Part shown: positions 55,143-64,000 of the stretch, in pieces | Numbering within the stretch: the stretch's first letter is position 1 | How the letters are laid out: the number at the start of each line of letters is the position of its first letter | Assembly (NCBI RefSeq): GCF_001423125.1 | Contig: NZ_LMNW01000023.1 | Location: forward strand, 370,646-434,645 | Direction: 5' to 3' | Origin: Duganella sp. Leaf126 | GTDB taxonomy: Bacteria > Pseudomonadota > Gammaproteobacteria > Burkholderiales > Burkholderiaceae_D | Length of the DNA: 64,000 bases | Notes under the pieces: generated by a model | Databases searched by the model: none | What the model was told of the DNA's origin: nothing | The model's input: only the letters and a program-made list of their open reading frames with translations | Program-made: the position numbers and the translations under genes

Positions 55143-57593
55143 TCAGGCCACCCGGTACAGGCGCACGCCGAATACCGGGCCGGCCGTGTGGCCCGGTTCC
55201 GGTTCGAAGCGCACCACGATTGCCTGCTTGCCCTGCGTGAGCGCAACCGGCACCGGGTAGTTCGCGTCGAAAAACGTGCCGGGATGGCTGGCGTCGAGCT
55301 TGACGCGGGCCACGCGCTGGCCGTCCACCAGGATGTAAAAGTCGCGGTTGCGCTCCTCGCCCCAGTAGCTTGCCTGCAGCACCAGCGGGCCGTCGCCGCA
55401 CTTGAGACGGAAGCTGAAAAAACCGCCGGTACGGGCATCGCGTCCCATGCGGCCCCGGTACGACACCGGGTATGACATCTCCGATTGCAGGTCGTGGTCG
55501 CGTTCCGGCTGCATTTCGCCCAGGTGCATCACGTCCACCGACCGCGCCGCCAGCGCCTTCAGCCGCGCCTCCTCCTTGCGGAAGTCCGCTTCCGACTGCG
55601 CCCATTGCGCTTCCGTGTACGCATTGAAGTACACGGCCGCGCGCCGCTCGTACTGCGAGAAGAACGGTTTGAAGGTCATGTCCCCGGGCCGTCCGCTGCC
55701 CACGCTGCGATAGGTGGCCTGGCGCCGGTCCACCGCCACGAACGTCCCGAGGATGTCGGCGCCGACCAGCGCCGGCGCCAGGCCGTCGAACGGCTGGTCC
55801 GACGGCCCCAGGTCGGCCGCCAGCACCATCGGCCCGCGCAGCAGCGCCTGCACCTGCCCGTTGCCGGCAGCACCTTCGAGCCGCAGCGCCAGCGGCAGCG
55901 ACAACCGGACCTGGTCGCCGGCCTGCCAGCGCCGCTGCAGCAGCAGATAGCCGTGGCTGCGCGCGGCCCGGAATGGCTTGCCGTTGACCAGCAGCGTGTG
56001 GTGCGCAGCCCATGCCGGCAGCCGCAGCGCCAGCGTGGTGGCGTGCTGCGCGTCGGCGCGCCTGACCGCGATATCGATCTCGCCCTCGTACGGGTAGCGC
56101 GTGGTCATCTCGAGCGCCGCAGTCCCCTCGCGCCAGGCGACTGTGGACGGGATGTACAGGTTGACGAACAGGGTGTCGCCGTTTTCCCAGTAGATGGAAT
56201 CGCCGTGCTTGGCGTGGCTCTCCATGCCGGACAATACGCAGCACCAGAAATCGTTGTCTTCGCTGGAAAATTCGCGCGCCACGCCCGACATCAGCGGCGT
56301 CATGTACGTGAACATGCCGGTGCGCGGATTCTGGTGCGCCAGGATGTGATTGAGGTGGGTGCGCTCGTAGTAATCGAAGTAGGCGGCGTGCGGCGCCCAG
56401 CTGTAGAGCTGGCGCGTGAGCTTGAGCATATTGTAGCTGCAGCAGGCCTCGCAGGTCTGCTCGGTGATGTGGGTGGCGATGGTGTCGGGCGCGGAAAAAT
56501 ATTCGCGGTCGCCGTGACCGCCGATCACGTAACTGTGGTGCCGGGTCACGCGCTGCCAGAAGAAGCGCGTGGTTTCCGCATAGCCGGGGTTGGGGTCCAC
56601 CTCGTGCAGACGGCCCAGGCCCAGCAGCTTGGGAATCTGGGTGTTGGCATGCAGGTTGGCCAGCTCGTCCCGCCCGTGCGCCAGCGGGTCCAGCACCTTG
56701 CGGTGGTACAGGCGGTGCGCCAGCGCCAGCCAGCGGCGGTCGCCGGTGCGCGCATACAGTTCGGCGAAGCTTTCGTTGATGCCGCCGTGCTCGCAGGCGA
56801 GCACCTGCTGCAACTGGGCGTCGTCGAGCGCCGCGCACACGGTGGCGATATAGCCGGCAAGACCGGTCGCCACCTGCAGCGCCTCGGTATTGCCGGTATA
56901 GGCATGGGCGTCGAACAGGCCGGCAAACACCTTGTGCCAGTTATACAGCGGCACCCAGCAGCCATTGAGGTCGAAGCCGGCCGAGTGGATCTCGCCACGC
57001 ATGATTTCGGGGAAGATCTCCTTGCCATCGACCACCGTGCCGTCCTTGCGCTTGCGCATGAAGCCGCCGACATAGCCGTCGCCCTGCGCCTGCTGCACGC
57101 GCGCCAGTTCGGCCACGATGTAGGCGATGCGCGGCGCCAGCGCCGTATCGCCGGTCTGCGCATGCATCAGCGACAGCGCCGACAGGTAATGGCCGAGGCC
57201 TTCGCCGGCAATGGTGTCCGACTCCCAGCCGCCGTAGATGGCGCCTTTCACCGGCAACCCGGCGAACTTGTGATAATTGTGCAGGAAACGGTCGGCGCTC
57301 AGCCGCAGCAGGTAGGCCTGGTTGGACCGCACGGCGTCCGCATACACCGAAGGCAGCAGCCGTACCGCCGCCAGCGGCACGGCGCGCGCGGTGCCGGGCA
57401 TGCCGGCCCGGTCACCGTCCGCGGCAGGCGTCTGCGCCTGCTCGCGCGCGTGATGTTCGGCTTCGCCATGCGCCGGCGCTGCGCCCTCCCCGGCGCCGAC
57501 AGCAAAGGTAGCGCCACTCCAGCCGGCCAGTCCCAGGCTGGCGGTGCCCTTCAACAGCAGGCGGCGGTGGCGAAACGGATCGGATGGGGACAT
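55143..57593 (-). CDS. GH127 family glycoside hydrolase (beta-L-arabinofuranosidase-like)
   Basis: This is an 816-residue exported enzyme. The N-terminus RHRRLLLKGTASLGLAGW suggests Tat-type export. The alpha/alpha-barrel core holds YGGWESDTIAGEGLGHYLSA, EQTCEACCSYNMLKLT and FWCCVLSGMESHAKHGDSIYW; the Cys residues of the last two correspond to the zinc-bound catalytic cysteine site of the family. A C-terminal beta-sandwich follows (DUF1680 with extra domain), ending with VDGQRVARVKLDASHPG. It would remove beta-L-arabinofuranosyl residues from plant glycans in the periplasm or outside. It converges on cphA with a 12-base gap. Confidence 0.9.
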   Translation of the reverse strand: MSPSDPFRHRRLLLKGTASLGLAGWSGATFAVGAGEGAAPAHGEAEHHAREQAQTPAADGDRAGMPGTARAVPLAAVRLLPSVYADAVRSNQAYLLRLSADRFLHNYHKFAGLPVKGAIYGGWESDTIAGEGLGHYLSALSLMHAQTGDTALAPRIAYIVAELARVQQAQGDGYVGGFMRKRKDGTVVDGKEIFPEIMRGEIHSAGFDLNGCWVPLYNWHKVFAGLFDAHAYTGNTEALQVATGLAGYIATVCAALDDAQLQQVLACEHGGINESFAELYARTGDRRWLALAHRLYHRKVLDPLAHGRDELANLHANTQIPKLLGLGRLHEVDPNPGYAETTRFFWQRVTRHHSYVIGGHGDREYFSAPDTIATHITEQTCEACCSYNMLKLTRQLYSWAPHAAYFDYYERTHLNHILAHQNPRTGMFTYMTPLMSGVAREFSSEDNDFWCCVLSGMESHAKHGDSIYWENGDTLFVNLYIPSTVAWREGTAALEMTTRYPYEGEIDIAVRRADAQHATTLALRLPAWAAHHTLLVNGKPFRAARSHGYLLLQRRWQAGDQVRLSLPLALRLEGAAGNGQVQALLRGPMVLAADLGPSDQPFDGLAPALVGADILGTFVAVDRRQATYRSVGSGRPGDMTFKPFFSQYERRAAVYFNAYTEAQWAQSEADFRKEEARLKALAARSVDVMHLGEMQPERDHDLQSEMSYPVSYRGRMGRDARTGGFFSFRLKCGDGPLVLQASYWGEERNRDFYILVDGQRVARVKLDASHPGTFFDANYPVPVALTQGKQAIVVRFEPEPGHTAGPVFGVRLYRVA

Positions 57594-57709
57594 GGCGGCT
57601 CCTGGTGCACGATACTGCGCCTAATTTACCGCGCCGCCAGCCCCATCGTCTTGCACGGCCGCGCCGCAAACGATGACGAATTGTGCACAATGCGCGCTGC
57701 GCCACGGGG

Positions 57710-58676
<967 letters not shown>

Positions 58677-59390
58677 CCACAGGCAGAACAGGCCGAGATA
58701 GAATCCGCCCATGAACTTGGCAAAGGTCAGCAGGATGCCCAGGCCGTTGGTGGTCACCACCGACGCCATGGCTGCGAACACGGCCAGCGGCGCCAGCTTC
58801 ATGATGGTGCCGGTAATGCGCAACATGACCTGCGCCAGCTGGTCGATGGCCGCCGTCAGCTTGGTCGCCGATTCGCCCAGCGCTCCGAGCGCGCTGCCGA
58901 AGAACAGCGAAAACACCAGCACCTGCAGGATCTCGTTATTGGCCATCGCCTCGACCGGCGAGCGTGGTACCAGGTGGCTGACGAAATCCTTGAGCGTGAA
59001 CGCGGCGGTCTTCAGGCCGGTGGCGGCATCGGCCGGCGGCAGCGGCAGGCCCAGGTGCGTCCCCAGTTGCAGCAGGTTCGACAGCAGCATGCCCAGCGTC
59101 AGCGACAGCAGCGAAGCCACCACGAACCAGGCCATGGCCTTGACGCCGATACGGCTGGCGGCCTTGCCGTCGCCGAGGTGGGCGATGCCGACCGTCAGCG
59201 TGGAAAATACCAGCAGCGCGATCACCATCTTGATCAGGCGCAGGAAGACATCGGTGATGATGGCGATGTGCGACGCGATCTGGGCGCTCAGCTGCCGGTC
59301 GGTGCACACCATATGGCAACCGTAGCCGACGGCGATGCCAAGCACCATTGCGATCAGGATGTATAACGTTAACGGGCGTTTCTTCTTCAT
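58677..59390 (-). pseudogene. dctA: 5' half of dctA-like dicarboxylate:cation symporter
   Basis: Translation starts at ATG 59390 behind GGAGGAGCAC. The first 238 residues follow the DAACS family: LYILIAMVLGIAVGYG, VFLRLIKMVIALLVFSTLTVGIA, FSLFFGSALGALGE and TFAKFMGGFYLGLFCLW. The family then needs about 180 more residues, including both hairpin loops and substrate-binding helices 7 and 8, but the sequence switches to dctD. The frame stays open into meaningless sequence as far as 57621. The transporter cannot be functional. The promoter is intact, so the fused transcript may still be made. Confidence 0.85.
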
Positions 59391-59438
59391 GTGCTCCTCC
59401 AGGTTTTGCCCCGGGTCGTCGCCCGGATATGGAGGAAT

Positions 59439-59455
59439 AGCAATCGATATGCCAG
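59439..59455 (-). promoter_or_regulatory. Sigma-54 promoter upstream of dctA
   Basis: The minus strand reads C-TGGCAT-ATCGA-TTGCT, with the invariant GG and GC separated by exactly 10 bases, as required for RpoN recognition. The -12 element lies about 50 bases upstream of the ATG at 59390. Confidence 0.78.
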
Positions 59456-59534
59456 CGATCATCCGCCGAGATGACGATCGCAAGTCATTGAAAATTCAAA
59501 GGATTTTTTGTGGCGTCGGCCCGCGCCAAGGCGA

Positions 59535-59565
59535 GCGTGCGCGGAACTCTGTAAAGTGCGCACGC
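59535..59565. promoter_or_regulatory. Candidate DctD enhancer-binding palindrome
   Basis: The 8-base perfect arms GCGTGCGC (59535-59542) and GCGCACGC (59558-59565) are separated by 15 bases. The centre lies roughly 120 bases upstream of the predicted transcription start, a usual position for sigma-54 activator sites. The TGCGCA core recalls rhizobial DctD sites. Confidence 0.5.
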
Positions 59566-59609
59566 CAGGCGTATGAAAAACTGGACATCCGCCTGCAGCA
59601 GTCAGGCCG

Positions 59610-59984
59610 TCAGCCGGGGCCCGTGAAGCGCTCGAGTTCCCTTGTCCGCGTCTCTGCCCGGTCCTGCATGCAGCCCAGGTACATCACGGTGCGGGCGCTG
59701 CCGGTGCCGTACAAGGCCAGCACCGTCTTGCAGTCGGCCTCGCGGAACTTGATCCAGAGCCGCTGGGCGGCTACGAACTGGGTGCGTATCGCCCCTCTGT
59801 CGAGCGTGTCGCGCACGCGCTGGTACTCGGTATTGAGACGGTCTTCGGCCGCCTTCTGGGTGCCCGCCGCGCACGCGTTCATGTCGCGCGTACTGGTGGC
59901 GGTGGCGCAATCGCGGGCGTGGGCGCTGCCGGCGCCCAGGACGAGAACGAGGGCGAACGTGAAGGCGGACAGCGGTCGGGACAT
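59610..59984 (-). CDS. LprI/DUF1311 family secreted protein
   Basis: This is a 124-residue exported protein. A signal peptide (FTFALVLVLGAGSAHA) precedes a helical domain with DCATATSTRDMNACAAGTQKA, YQRVRDTL, AQRLWIKFREADC and YLGCMQDRAETRTRELE. The four cysteines and the RLW-KFRDADC motif match the lysozyme-inhibitor LprI N-terminal (DUF1311) family. A protective or envelope role in the periplasm is likely, though a lysozyme-inhibitor function is shown only for some members. It is upstream of the dctA remnant in the same orientation, but the regulatory region in between suggests separate transcription. Confidence 0.85.
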   Translation of the reverse strand: MSRPLSAFTFALVLVLGAGSAHARDCATATSTRDMNACAAGTQKAAEDRLNTEYQRVRDTLDRGAIRTQFVAAQRLWIKFREADCKTVLALYGTGSARTVMYLGCMQDRAETRTRELERFTGPG

Positions 59985-60159
59985 GGCGCTCCTGGCACGA
60001 AAAAGTCAGATCGAAGACGAACGGCTGACCATCAATATAGCATCTCCCCCGTCCCGCAGCCGGCCGCAGCCGGGCGCTGGTACAAACCAGGAAATACGGT
60101 TACCCTTGCCGTGGTACTGACCAGCCGTTGCGCCCGCAGATCATGATAAGGAGACCGCT

Positions 60160-60993
60160 ATGAACCGCCGAACCGGCTTGATCGGGGTAGCCCTCGTGAC
60201 CGTCCTCGTGTCCGCCTGGCTGCGCGGCCCAGGGACGCCCGAGGTCTCGCCGCAGGCCGAGCCGGCACCGGCCGCCGCCGCGCCGCCGGTGGTACGGGCA
60301 TCCGCCGCGCCGGTGTCGGGCTGCGCCACGCCTGCCTTGTTCAGCAGCGCTGCGCGCCCTGTGACGACCGCACCGGACCGCACCCTGGCGCAGCTGGCCT
60401 ACAGCGCACCGGGCGCCCTGGCAGCGCGCGTAGGCACCGAACCGGGCGCCGGCATCGCGCTCTACCAGATGCTCGCGTATTGCAGCGCGGTGCCGAACCG
60501 CGATGCGGGGCCGGTAGCGGTCGCGCCGGCCGCGAACTGCCCGGTGTTCGATCCGGCCACCGTGGTGCGGCGCCACCGGGTGGAGCTGCTGCAGCAGGCC
60601 GCCCGGCTCGGGTCGCTGGAGGCGAAGCTGCTGTACCTCGATGCGGCGCCGGCGGTGGCCGACGAGTTCCGGCTGCAGGAAACGGACGATGGCAAAGCCT
60701 ACGCGCGCGCGCTGCTGGCCGACGCCGAGGCGTTCGGCCAGGACGCCGCCCACGCCGGCAGCGCGGAAGCGATGCGCTTCATGAGCGCCGCCTACGCCTC
60801 CGGCCTGTTCGGCCCCGCCGATCCGCAGCGCGCCTACCTGTTCGCCCTGCCCCTGCAAACAGCAGGTACGATCGCCGATCGCACGCGCCTGGCCGAGCTG
60901 GGCGCGCGGCTCAGCGAAGCGCAGCGGCGCGCCGCCCGGCAACAGGCATTCGGCTGCCAGGACGCGGATGGCGGGCCGGCGCACGCTTCCTGA
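60160..60993 (+). CDS. Exported protein of unknown function, Sel1-like helices
   Basis: I do not recognise this 277-residue protein. The N-terminus (RTGLIGVALVTVLVSAWLRG) is a signal peptide or anchor, followed by a Pro/Ala linker. The rest is helical, with AARLGSLEAKLLYLDAAP and HAGSAEAMRFMSAAYASGLFGPADPQRAYLF resembling Sel1-type repeats (G-x-x-x-A pattern of short helical hairpins). The cysteines are scattered. The start follows AAGGAGACCGCT. It converges with the next minus-strand gene across 25 bases. Confidence 0.65.
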   Translation: MNRRTGLIGVALVTVLVSAWLRGPGTPEVSPQAEPAPAAAAPPVVRASAAPVSGCATPALFSSAARPVTTAPDRTLAQLAYSAPGALAARVGTEPGAGIALYQMLAYCSAVPNRDAGPVAVAPAANCPVFDPATVVRRHRVELLQQAARLGSLEAKLLYLDAAPAVADEFRLQETDDGKAYARALLADAEAFGQDAAHAGSAEAMRFMSAAYASGLFGPADPQRAYLFALPLQTAGTIADRTRLAELGARLSEAQRRAARQQAFGCQDADGGPAHAS

Positions 60994-61018
60994 GCGGGCC
61001 GGGCGCCTGCCGCAGGTA

Positions 61019-62059
61019 TCAGCCGCCCAGCACTTCGCTGAACTGCTGGCGCTCGGCCGCCGAGGCGCCGGGGCGCTTGACGGCGGTTGCCAGTGCCGCC
61101 CGCAGATTGGGCGTCAGTTCCACGTCGCCGCTGTCCACCGAGCTCAGGGTTTCCCGCACCAGGTCGCTGTACGCCCCTTTCGCCAGCTGCGCGACAGCGA
61201 TATTCGACGCCTCGGCCGGGGAATTGAGCCGGTAGAGCTTCTGCACCGCCAGTGCGCGCACCATATCGCTGCCCTGGCTTTGCGCCGTCTGGTTCAACAG
61301 CGCGATGGCGTCGCTGCGCAGGTTGGCGACATCGGCGTTCTTCTGTTCCGCCAGGGTGCCGATGAAGTTGAGCCGGGACACCGCGGTTCGCTCGTCGGCA
61401 CCGGCGCCTGCCCTGCCATCGGCCAGCGCGCGGACGATCACCTCCGGCGGCGCCTTGCCGGGCAGGTTGAAGTAGGTTTCGTACATCTCGGCGAACTTGC
61501 TTTGATCGCCGTCGGCCCAGATCGCGTTCGCCTCGTGTAACACGATGCTGCGACCGGCCGGGGTGGCAACCAGCAGCGAGCGCACCATGTCGCGCTCCAT
61601 GCCCTGGTCGGCCGGCATGTCGTGATAAAACTGCTGCACGGCCTTGACGACGTCGAGGTCGTTTTCGATCGACGCCAGCAGGCGCGCCTGGAATAACTCG
61701 GTTTCCGCGCGCGACAGGTTCTCGCGCTTGACGATCTTGTCGACAAAGGCGCGCAGTCCGTCGCTGGCTTGCTGCCCGGTCAACGGCTTGACCGCGGCAG
61801 CGCCCGGCGCATCGACCGGCATGCCCGCCGTGCGCGCAAGCGGCATGGCGCCCGTTGCGCCGTGCGCCACCTGCACCGGCGCCGACGGCACGGCGGAACC
61901 GGGGCCGACTGGCGCTGACGCGGCTGTCGCAACGGCCGGCGCGGCCTGATGCGGGCCGCCGAACACCAGATAGCCCGCGGCCGCAAGCAGGGCGCTGGCG
62001 CCGATGACGACGGTGGCCGCCGTGCGGGTGGAGGAGGAAAAGGAACATCTCGAAGGCAT
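61019..62059 (-). CDS. Membrane-anchored protein of unknown function
   Basis: I do not recognise this 346-residue protein. I placed the start at 62059, from where a short Ser/Arg-rich tail leads into one hydrophobic helix (AATVVIGASALLAAAGYLVF). A Pro/Ala/Val-rich linker of about 70 residues follows, then an all-helical domain with DGLRAFVDKIVKRENLSRAE, YHDMPADQGMERDMVRSLL and repeated short helices to the end. The helical part could be a solenoid. It is the second unassigned exported gene in a row and may be cotranscribed with the small Cys-rich gene upstream. Confidence 0.65.
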   Translation of the reverse strand: MPSRCSFSSSTRTAATVVIGASALLAAAGYLVFGGPHQAAPAVATAASAPVGPGSAVPSAPVQVAHGATGAMPLARTAGMPVDAPGAAAVKPLTGQQASDGLRAFVDKIVKRENLSRAETELFQARLLASIENDLDVVKAVQQFYHDMPADQGMERDMVRSLLVATPAGRSIVLHEANAIWADGDQSKFAEMYETYFNLPGKAPPEVIVRALADGRAGAGADERTAVSRLNFIGTLAEQKNADVANLRSDAIALLNQTAQSQGSDMVRALAVQKLYRLNSPAEASNIAVAQLAKGAYSDLVRETLSSVDSGDVELTPNLRAALATAVKRPGASAAERQQFSEVLGG

Positions 62060-62127
62060 GGCAATCCCCGGAAAAATGGTGGTCTGGGCAGGACGGCCCG
62101 GCGGCCGTCCGGAATACGGGTCAGGTA

Positions 62128-62697
62128 TCAGATCCGTTCGTAGTCGCAGCTGCTGCCGCGCCACTCGGGCAGGTAGCCGTCGGTATCGTAGGTGCCGCCC
62201 ACGTAGACGCAGCGCCAGCTGGTCCCGCCCAGCCAGTCGGCGCGCCATTTGTCCGGGCAGTCGTTATCGATAGTCAGGTAGGTGTCGCCGCCGGTCACGC
62301 GCAGTCTTCCGTAGCGTTCGCTGAAGTTGATCACGGCGCGGCCCTTGTAACCCTTGTTGGGACTGCACGTGATGGTTTCGCTGCGGATGTTGCAGGCGGT
62401 CCAGGAACGGTTGGCCGAGGCATTGATCTCCATGCCGCCGATACGGGTCGGGATCGCCCACTTGCCGCCGATATTGAAGCCGGTCGTGTGGCACGAGGAA
62501 TGACCGGTCGTCAAACCGACCGAGCCGCAGCTGCCGCCCTGGTTGCTGAAGCAGTAGTGCCATTCCGAACCGTCGAGGTAATACCCGTGCTGGTTCTTTC
62601 CGAGCCACCCCTGGAACTGGGTATTGAGGCTTTGCGCCCCAGCCAGACCGCACAACGCGGCCATCCACAACAACACAACGTACTTTATTGATTTCAT
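62128..62697 (-). CDS. Small Cys-rich secreted protein of unknown function
   Basis: I do not recognise this 189-residue protein. The ATG at 62697 has AGGAAACC upstream and opens a good signal peptide (VVLLWMAALCGLAGAQS). The mature part has eight cysteines (in WHYCFSN, GGSCGSV, HSSCHTT, TACNIRS, TITCSPN, NDCPDK, WRCVYV, SSCDYE), enough for four disulfides, and is rich in Gly, Trp, Tyr and Asn, which suggests a compact beta fold. No catalytic motif is apparent. A 68-base gap separates it from the membrane-anchored gene downstream. Confidence 0.75.
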   Translation of the reverse strand: MKSIKYVVLLWMAALCGLAGAQSLNTQFQGWLGKNQHGYYLDGSEWHYCFSNQGGSCGSVGLTTGHSSCHTTGFNIGGKWAIPTRIGGMEINASANRSWTACNIRSETITCSPNKGYKGRAVINFSERYGRLRVTGGDTYLTIDNDCPDKWRADWLGGTSWRCVYVGGTYDTDGYLPEWRGSSCDYERI

Positions 62698-62936
62698 GAT
62701 GGTTTCCTGAAACGGGTTTCGTAAGATGACTGACATGAACAAGCAAGGTCGTTGCGATCGGAGCATTTCCTTTCAACCAACAACCCACGCGCAGCGTAGC
62801 GAATTTTTGTGACCGCAGCGTTACGACGTGAAACTAGATGAAGGGAATGACTGGCGCGCGACAGCTGCAAAACGGGCGGGCGGCGGATCGGCTCACTCGG
62901 GGACGGGAGCGGCCAGGGAAGGAAGTGGAGAAGTGC

Positions 62937-62967
62937 GCAGCCTGGCGGCAGGGAGCCGCCAGGCTGC
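62937..62967 (-). terminator. 13-bp perfect stem-loop downstream of GH30 gene
   Basis: GCAGCCTGGCGGC pairs perfectly with GCCGCCAGGCTGC around a 5-base loop. It lies about 50 bases after the GH30 stop codon. No U-tract follows on the minus strand. Confidence 0.6.
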
Positions 62968-62970
62968 AAG

Positions 62971-62998
62971 CAGCGGATCGGCGCCGGCCGATCCGCTG
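62971..62998 (-). terminator. 12-bp perfect stem-loop downstream of GH30 gene
   Basis: CAGCGGATCGGC pairs perfectly with GCCGATCCGCTG around GCCG, only 17 bases after the GH30 stop codon. With the neighbouring stem-loop it forms a double hairpin suited to termination or 3'-end protection of the message. Confidence 0.6.
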
Positions 62999-63014
62999 CG
63001 CTGACGACTGCGCG

Positions 63015-64000
63015 TCAGGGGCTGACGAAGGTGCTGACGCTGCCCGGGTCGATGAAGGCGGTGGCAACGCCGCCGCTGACCGCGTACTGGCCGCCGTATT
63101 CATTGTTGGTGCTGGACGACGTGCGGGTCTTTTGCAGCGACGCTGGCGCGCCGCTGCTGAAGGTCAGCTGCAGCTGGCGCTGCGCGGTGCCGTTGTTGAT
63201 CGCCACCACCACGATCTTGCCGCTGCTGTTCTTGTACGCGGTGACGAACACGTCCGAATACGGGTTGGCGGTGGCAGCGATGCGGGTGTAGCCGGGACGG
63301 ACATACTTGGCGTACTGCGCCATGATGTAGCCGCGCTTGCTCAACAGGCCATCTTCCGTCATCAGGCCGTACGAACGCCGGATATACCACCAGATGTAGG
63401 CGTTGTACTTGGCGATCATGCTGTTGTGGATTTCCAGCGCCACCGGCAGCGCGGCGCTCCAGTTGTTGGCGTCCGTGTTGTCGGTGTAGTGCTCGGTCAT
63501 CCACACTTCCTTGCCCTTGGCGGCAGCCAGCGGGAACTCCGACGGCGTGGTGCCGTACAGGTGACCGCCGATCACGTCGAGATGCTGCGCGGCGCCGCTG
63601 TCGTTGAGGATGGGCGTGGCAATCGCCTTGTCCGAACGCAGCGACTCCGGTGCGATCACTTTCAGTGCGCCGAAACGCGACCCCTGGCCGGACAGGAAGC
63701 TGATGAACTGGGACGACGTCCACGAGCATCCCTCGTACGGCGCCTCGAAGTCGGGCTCGTTCTGCACCGAGATGCCGTACAGGGCCGCACCGTTGTTCTG
63801 CATGAAGGATGCAAAGTTCAGCAGGTGGGTAGCGTAATCGCCGTAGGACGCCGGTTTCAGGCTGCCCTGGATCAGGCTGTTGTTGGTCTTCATGCTGGCC
63901 GGCGGCGACCACGGCGAGGCGAACAGCGTCACGCCCTTGGCCTTGGCCAGCACGGCGGTCGGTACCTGGCTGCGCCAGGCGTTGCTGTCGGGTGAGATGC
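63015..64000 (-). CDS. GH30 family glucuronoxylanase-like hydrolase (N-terminus missing)
   Basis: The gene runs off the right edge; about 328 C-terminal residues are visible. The frame is open from ISPDSNAWRSQVPTAV onward. LFASPWSPPASMKTN and GISVQNEPDFEAPYEGCSW give the acid/base Glu of the GH30 barrel, and EVWMTEHY gives the nucleophile Glu. The WWYIRRSYGLMTEDG loop and the side beta-domain ending GSVSTFVSP fit GH30 subfamily 8, which cuts glucuronoxylan. It would act outside the cell on plant hemicellulose, as would the GH127 enzyme encoded nearby. The signal peptide lies outside the window. Confidence 0.9.
   Translation of the reverse strand, partial: ISPDSNAWRSQVPTAVLAKAKGVTLFASPWSPPASMKTNNSLIQGSLKPASYGDYATHLLNFASFMQNNGAALYGISVQNEPDFEAPYEGCSWTSSQFISFLSGQGSRFGALKVIAPESLRSDKAIATPILNDSGAAQHLDVIGGHLYGTTPSEFPLAAAKGKEVWMTEHYTDNTDANNWSAALPVALEIHNSMIAKYNAYIWWYIRRSYGLMTEDGLLSKRGYIMAQYAKYVRPGYTRIAATANPYSDVFVTAYKNSSGKIVVVAINNGTAQRQLQLTFSSGAPASLQKTRTSSSTNNEYGGQYAVSGGVATAFIDPGSVSTFVSP

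Larger units (their letters stand above)
62698..63014. other. Intergenic region with tandem hairpins
   Basis: This 317-base gap between two minus-strand genes contains no credible gene. Its right half carries two strong stem-loops (listed separately). The left half should hold the promoter of the Cys-rich gene, but no convincing -35/-10 pair was found. Confidence 0.7.

Overview
The window is a GC-rich bacterial chromosome segment. Its gene content (Wzx/Wzy and Wza/Wzc exopolysaccharide genes, an Lhr helicase, cyanophycin genes, Fur-controlled TonB-dependent uptake, very large hybrid sensor kinases, GH30 and GH127 hydrolases) fits a soil- or plant-associated betaproteobacterium. I infer an Oxalobacteraceae member (Massilia/Duganella-like); no rRNA or tRNA is present to confirm this.

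Layout. Bases 1-12691 (+) are an exopolysaccharide operon: two DegT aminotransferases, a Wzx flippase, a Wzy-like polymerase, two GT4 glycosyltransferases, a tandem pair of GNAT-like proteins, a polysaccharide deacetylase-like protein, and a priming sugar transferase fused to an acyltransferase. Bases 19827-12922 (-) converge on it and carry the Wza exporter, a Wzc/GumC-like co-polymerase with a degenerate kinase domain, and a duplicated beta-helix lipoprotein. Bases 19977-22208 hold a Fur-boxed TonB siderophore receptor. Bases 22332-28213 hold a DUF4142 protein, a giant CheB-CheR-PAS-kinase-receiver protein and a second CheB. Bases 28235-32101 hold a frameshifted LysR gene divergent from azoR, then yciI, an alpha/beta hydrolase and a GST. 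Bases 32211-43008 hold a GGDEF/EAL protein, two hybrid kinases and autoregulated fur. Bases 43149-50006 hold lhr and an AsmA-like gene. Bases 50141-55130 form a cyanophycin operon (heme-oxygenase-like metalloenzyme, cphB, cphA). Bases 55143-59984 hold a GH127 enzyme, a deletion scar joining half of dctA to the 3' part of dctD, and an LprI-like gene. Bases 60160-64000 hold three unrecognised exported proteins and a partial GH30 xylanase.

Main points of interest. (1) A degenerate heptanucleotide repeat array of about 50 units lies at 8622-8968 inside the exopolysaccharide operon. (2) Low-complexity or repeat-built linkers interrupt at least eight unrelated proteins. (3) The Wzc-like protein has lost the Walker A lysine, the Walker B aspartate and the tyrosine tail. 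(4) The LysR gene is frameshifted by an exact 23-bp tandem duplication, so the change could be reversible. (5) A deletion placed a receiver-less sigma-54 activator (dctD 3' part) behind the intact sigma-54 promoter of dctA. (6) Two Fur promoters have the same base-for-base layout. (7) A heme-oxygenase-like protein sits tightly next to the cyanophycin genes. All family assignments are from motif reading only; no searches were run.
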